From NCBI RefSeq assembly GCF_019720895.1, contig NZ_JAHKSH010000004.1, positions 124,001 to 188,000 on the forward strand: DNA of 64,000 bases. Reading direction: 5' to 3'. The notes under the pieces were generated by a model. The model was not told the origin of the DNA. It saw only the letters and a program-made list of their open reading frames with translations, and did no database searches. The number at the start of each line of letters is the position of its first letter. Position 1 is the first letter of the stretch. The translations under genes and the position numbers were made by a program. Shown piece after piece: positions 63,252 to 64,000 of this stretch. The DNA comes from Microbacterium salitolerans (GTDB taxonomy: Bacteria > Actinomycetota > Actinomycetes > Actinomycetales > Microbacteriaceae).

Positions 63252-64000
63252 GTGAACGCTGCCGCAGCCAACATCGGGGTCGTCGGCCTCGCCGTGATGG
63301 GCTCGAACCTGGCCCGCAACCTGGCCAGCCGCGAGGGCAACACGGTCGCGGTCTACAACCGCAGCCGCGAGAAGACCGACGCCCTCGTCGCTGAGCACCC
63401 CGAAGCGGGCTTCCTCCCCGCCTTCTCGTATGAGGAGTTCGCGGCGACGCTCTCGAAGCCCCGCACCGCGATCATCATGGTCAAAGCGGGCCGCGGCACC
63501 GACGCCGTCATCGACGAGCTGGTCAAGGTGTTCGAGCCCGGCGACATCATCGTCGACGGCGGCAACGCCTACTTCCCCGACACGATCCGACGCGAGAAGG
63601 CGGTCCGCGACACGGGGATCAACTTCGTCGGCGCCGGCATCTCCGGCGGCGAGGAGGGCGCGCTCAACGGCCCCTCGATCATGCCCGGGGGATCCGACGA
63701 GTCGTGGGTCACCCTCGGACCGATCCTGAAGTCGATCGCGGCGATCGCGGAGGACGGCGAGCCCTGCGTGACGCACGTCGGACACGACGGTGCGGGGCAC
63801 TTCGTCAAGATGGTGCACAACGGCATCGAGTACGCGGACATGCAGCTCATCGCCGAGGCCTACGACCTCATCCGCCGCGGCACCGGCAAGACCCCCGCTC
63901 AGATCGCCGACGTCTTCGCCGAGTGGAATGCGGGCGAGCTCGAGTCGTACCTGATCGAGATCACGGCCGAGGTGCTCCGCCAGGTCGATGCCGAGACCGG
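63252..64000 (+). CDS. 6-phosphogluconate dehydrogenase (decarboxylating), 5' part
   Basis: The first 249 residues are inside the window and the gene runs off the right edge. GTG 63252 is preceded by AAGGAG. The NADP-binding fold is NIGVVGLAVMGSNLARNLA with NRSREKTD after the second strand, and the substrate signatures are VDGGNAYFPDT, GAGISGGEEGALNGPSIMPGG and GHFVKMVHNGIEYADMQLIAE with the catalytic lysine. It oxidises 6-phosphogluconate to ribulose 5-phosphate in the pentose phosphate pathway. The N-terminus fits the gnd/gndA type of about 470-480 residues. Confidence 0.96.
   Translation, partial: MNAAAANIGVVGLAVMGSNLARNLASREGNTVAVYNRSREKTDALVAEHPEAGFLPAFSYEEFAATLSKPRTAIIMVKAGRGTDAVIDELVKVFEPGDIIVDGGNAYFPDTIRREKAVRDTGINFVGAGISGGEEGALNGPSIMPGGSDESWVTLGPILKSIAAIAEDGEPCVTHVGHDGAGHFVKMVHNGIEYADMQLIAEAYDLIRRGTGKTPAQIADVFAEWNAGELESYLIEITAEVLRQVDAET

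Overview
The window is a chromosomal segment of a high-GC Gram-positive actinobacterium, most likely a Microbacteriaceae member close to Microbacterium. The evidence is the strong G/C bias at third codon positions, many GTG starts, ATGA/GTGA start-stop overlaps, and familiar actinobacterial neighbourhoods: fdxA-dapC-gltA; ndh, S8 protease, DUF501, divIC, eno; mfd-nhaA; pth-rplY. This assignment is inferred from gene content and sequence style; no search was run.

Layout. 1-6 kb: citrate synthase, lysine-pathway aminotransferase DapC, 7Fe ferredoxin, small membrane proteins and the TypA GTPase. 6-11.5 kb: an oligopeptide-type ABC importer (two permeases, a double ATPase, a lipoprotein receptor). 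The receptor is the most striking gene here: its lobes are in circularly permuted order. 11.5-14 kb: a CPBP membrane protein, two NUDIX hydrolases and two damaged GNAT genes. 14-21 kb: the glycine cleavage operon gcvTHP behind a tandem glycine riboswitch, and thiMED behind a TPP riboswitch. 21-26.7 kb: the NAD de novo operon nadA-nadB-nadC-cysteine desulfurase, ending in an NrtR-type regulator. 26.7-30.3 kb: an ABC exporter and an MFS drug transporter.

30.3-40.4 kb is a plant-pectin locus. It holds a DUF624 protein, an Lpl/Yte-type sugar importer without its own ATPase, a DUF1961 protein, a YetA/PL26-type rhamnogalacturonan lyase and a secreted GH43 arabinanase, with LacI-type palindromes in front of both transcription units. 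The secreted enzyme would trim arabinan side chains, the importer would take up pectic oligosaccharides, and the cytoplasmic lyase would finish them.

40.5-42.1 kb: an RluA pseudouridine synthase and a RibD-C/DHFR-like reductase. 42.2-45.2 kb is a less GC-rich island next to the 3' end of a tRNA: a TetR regulator, a frameshifted MFS efflux gene and an IS481 transposase. The tRNA has a UAA anticodon but a short variable loop. 45.4-64 kb is housekeeping: ndh, a subtilase, DUF501, divIC, enolase, an SDR, nagA, an amino-acid permease, hisS, mazG, nhaA with a structured leader, mfd, pth, rplY, a 37-residue membrane protein and the start of the 6-phosphogluconate dehydrogenase gene.

The noncoding gaps hold mainly promoters, riboswitches, operators and hairpin terminators. 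No stretch over 300 bases lacks both a gene and an RNA element. No CRISPR array, rRNA or prophage was seen.
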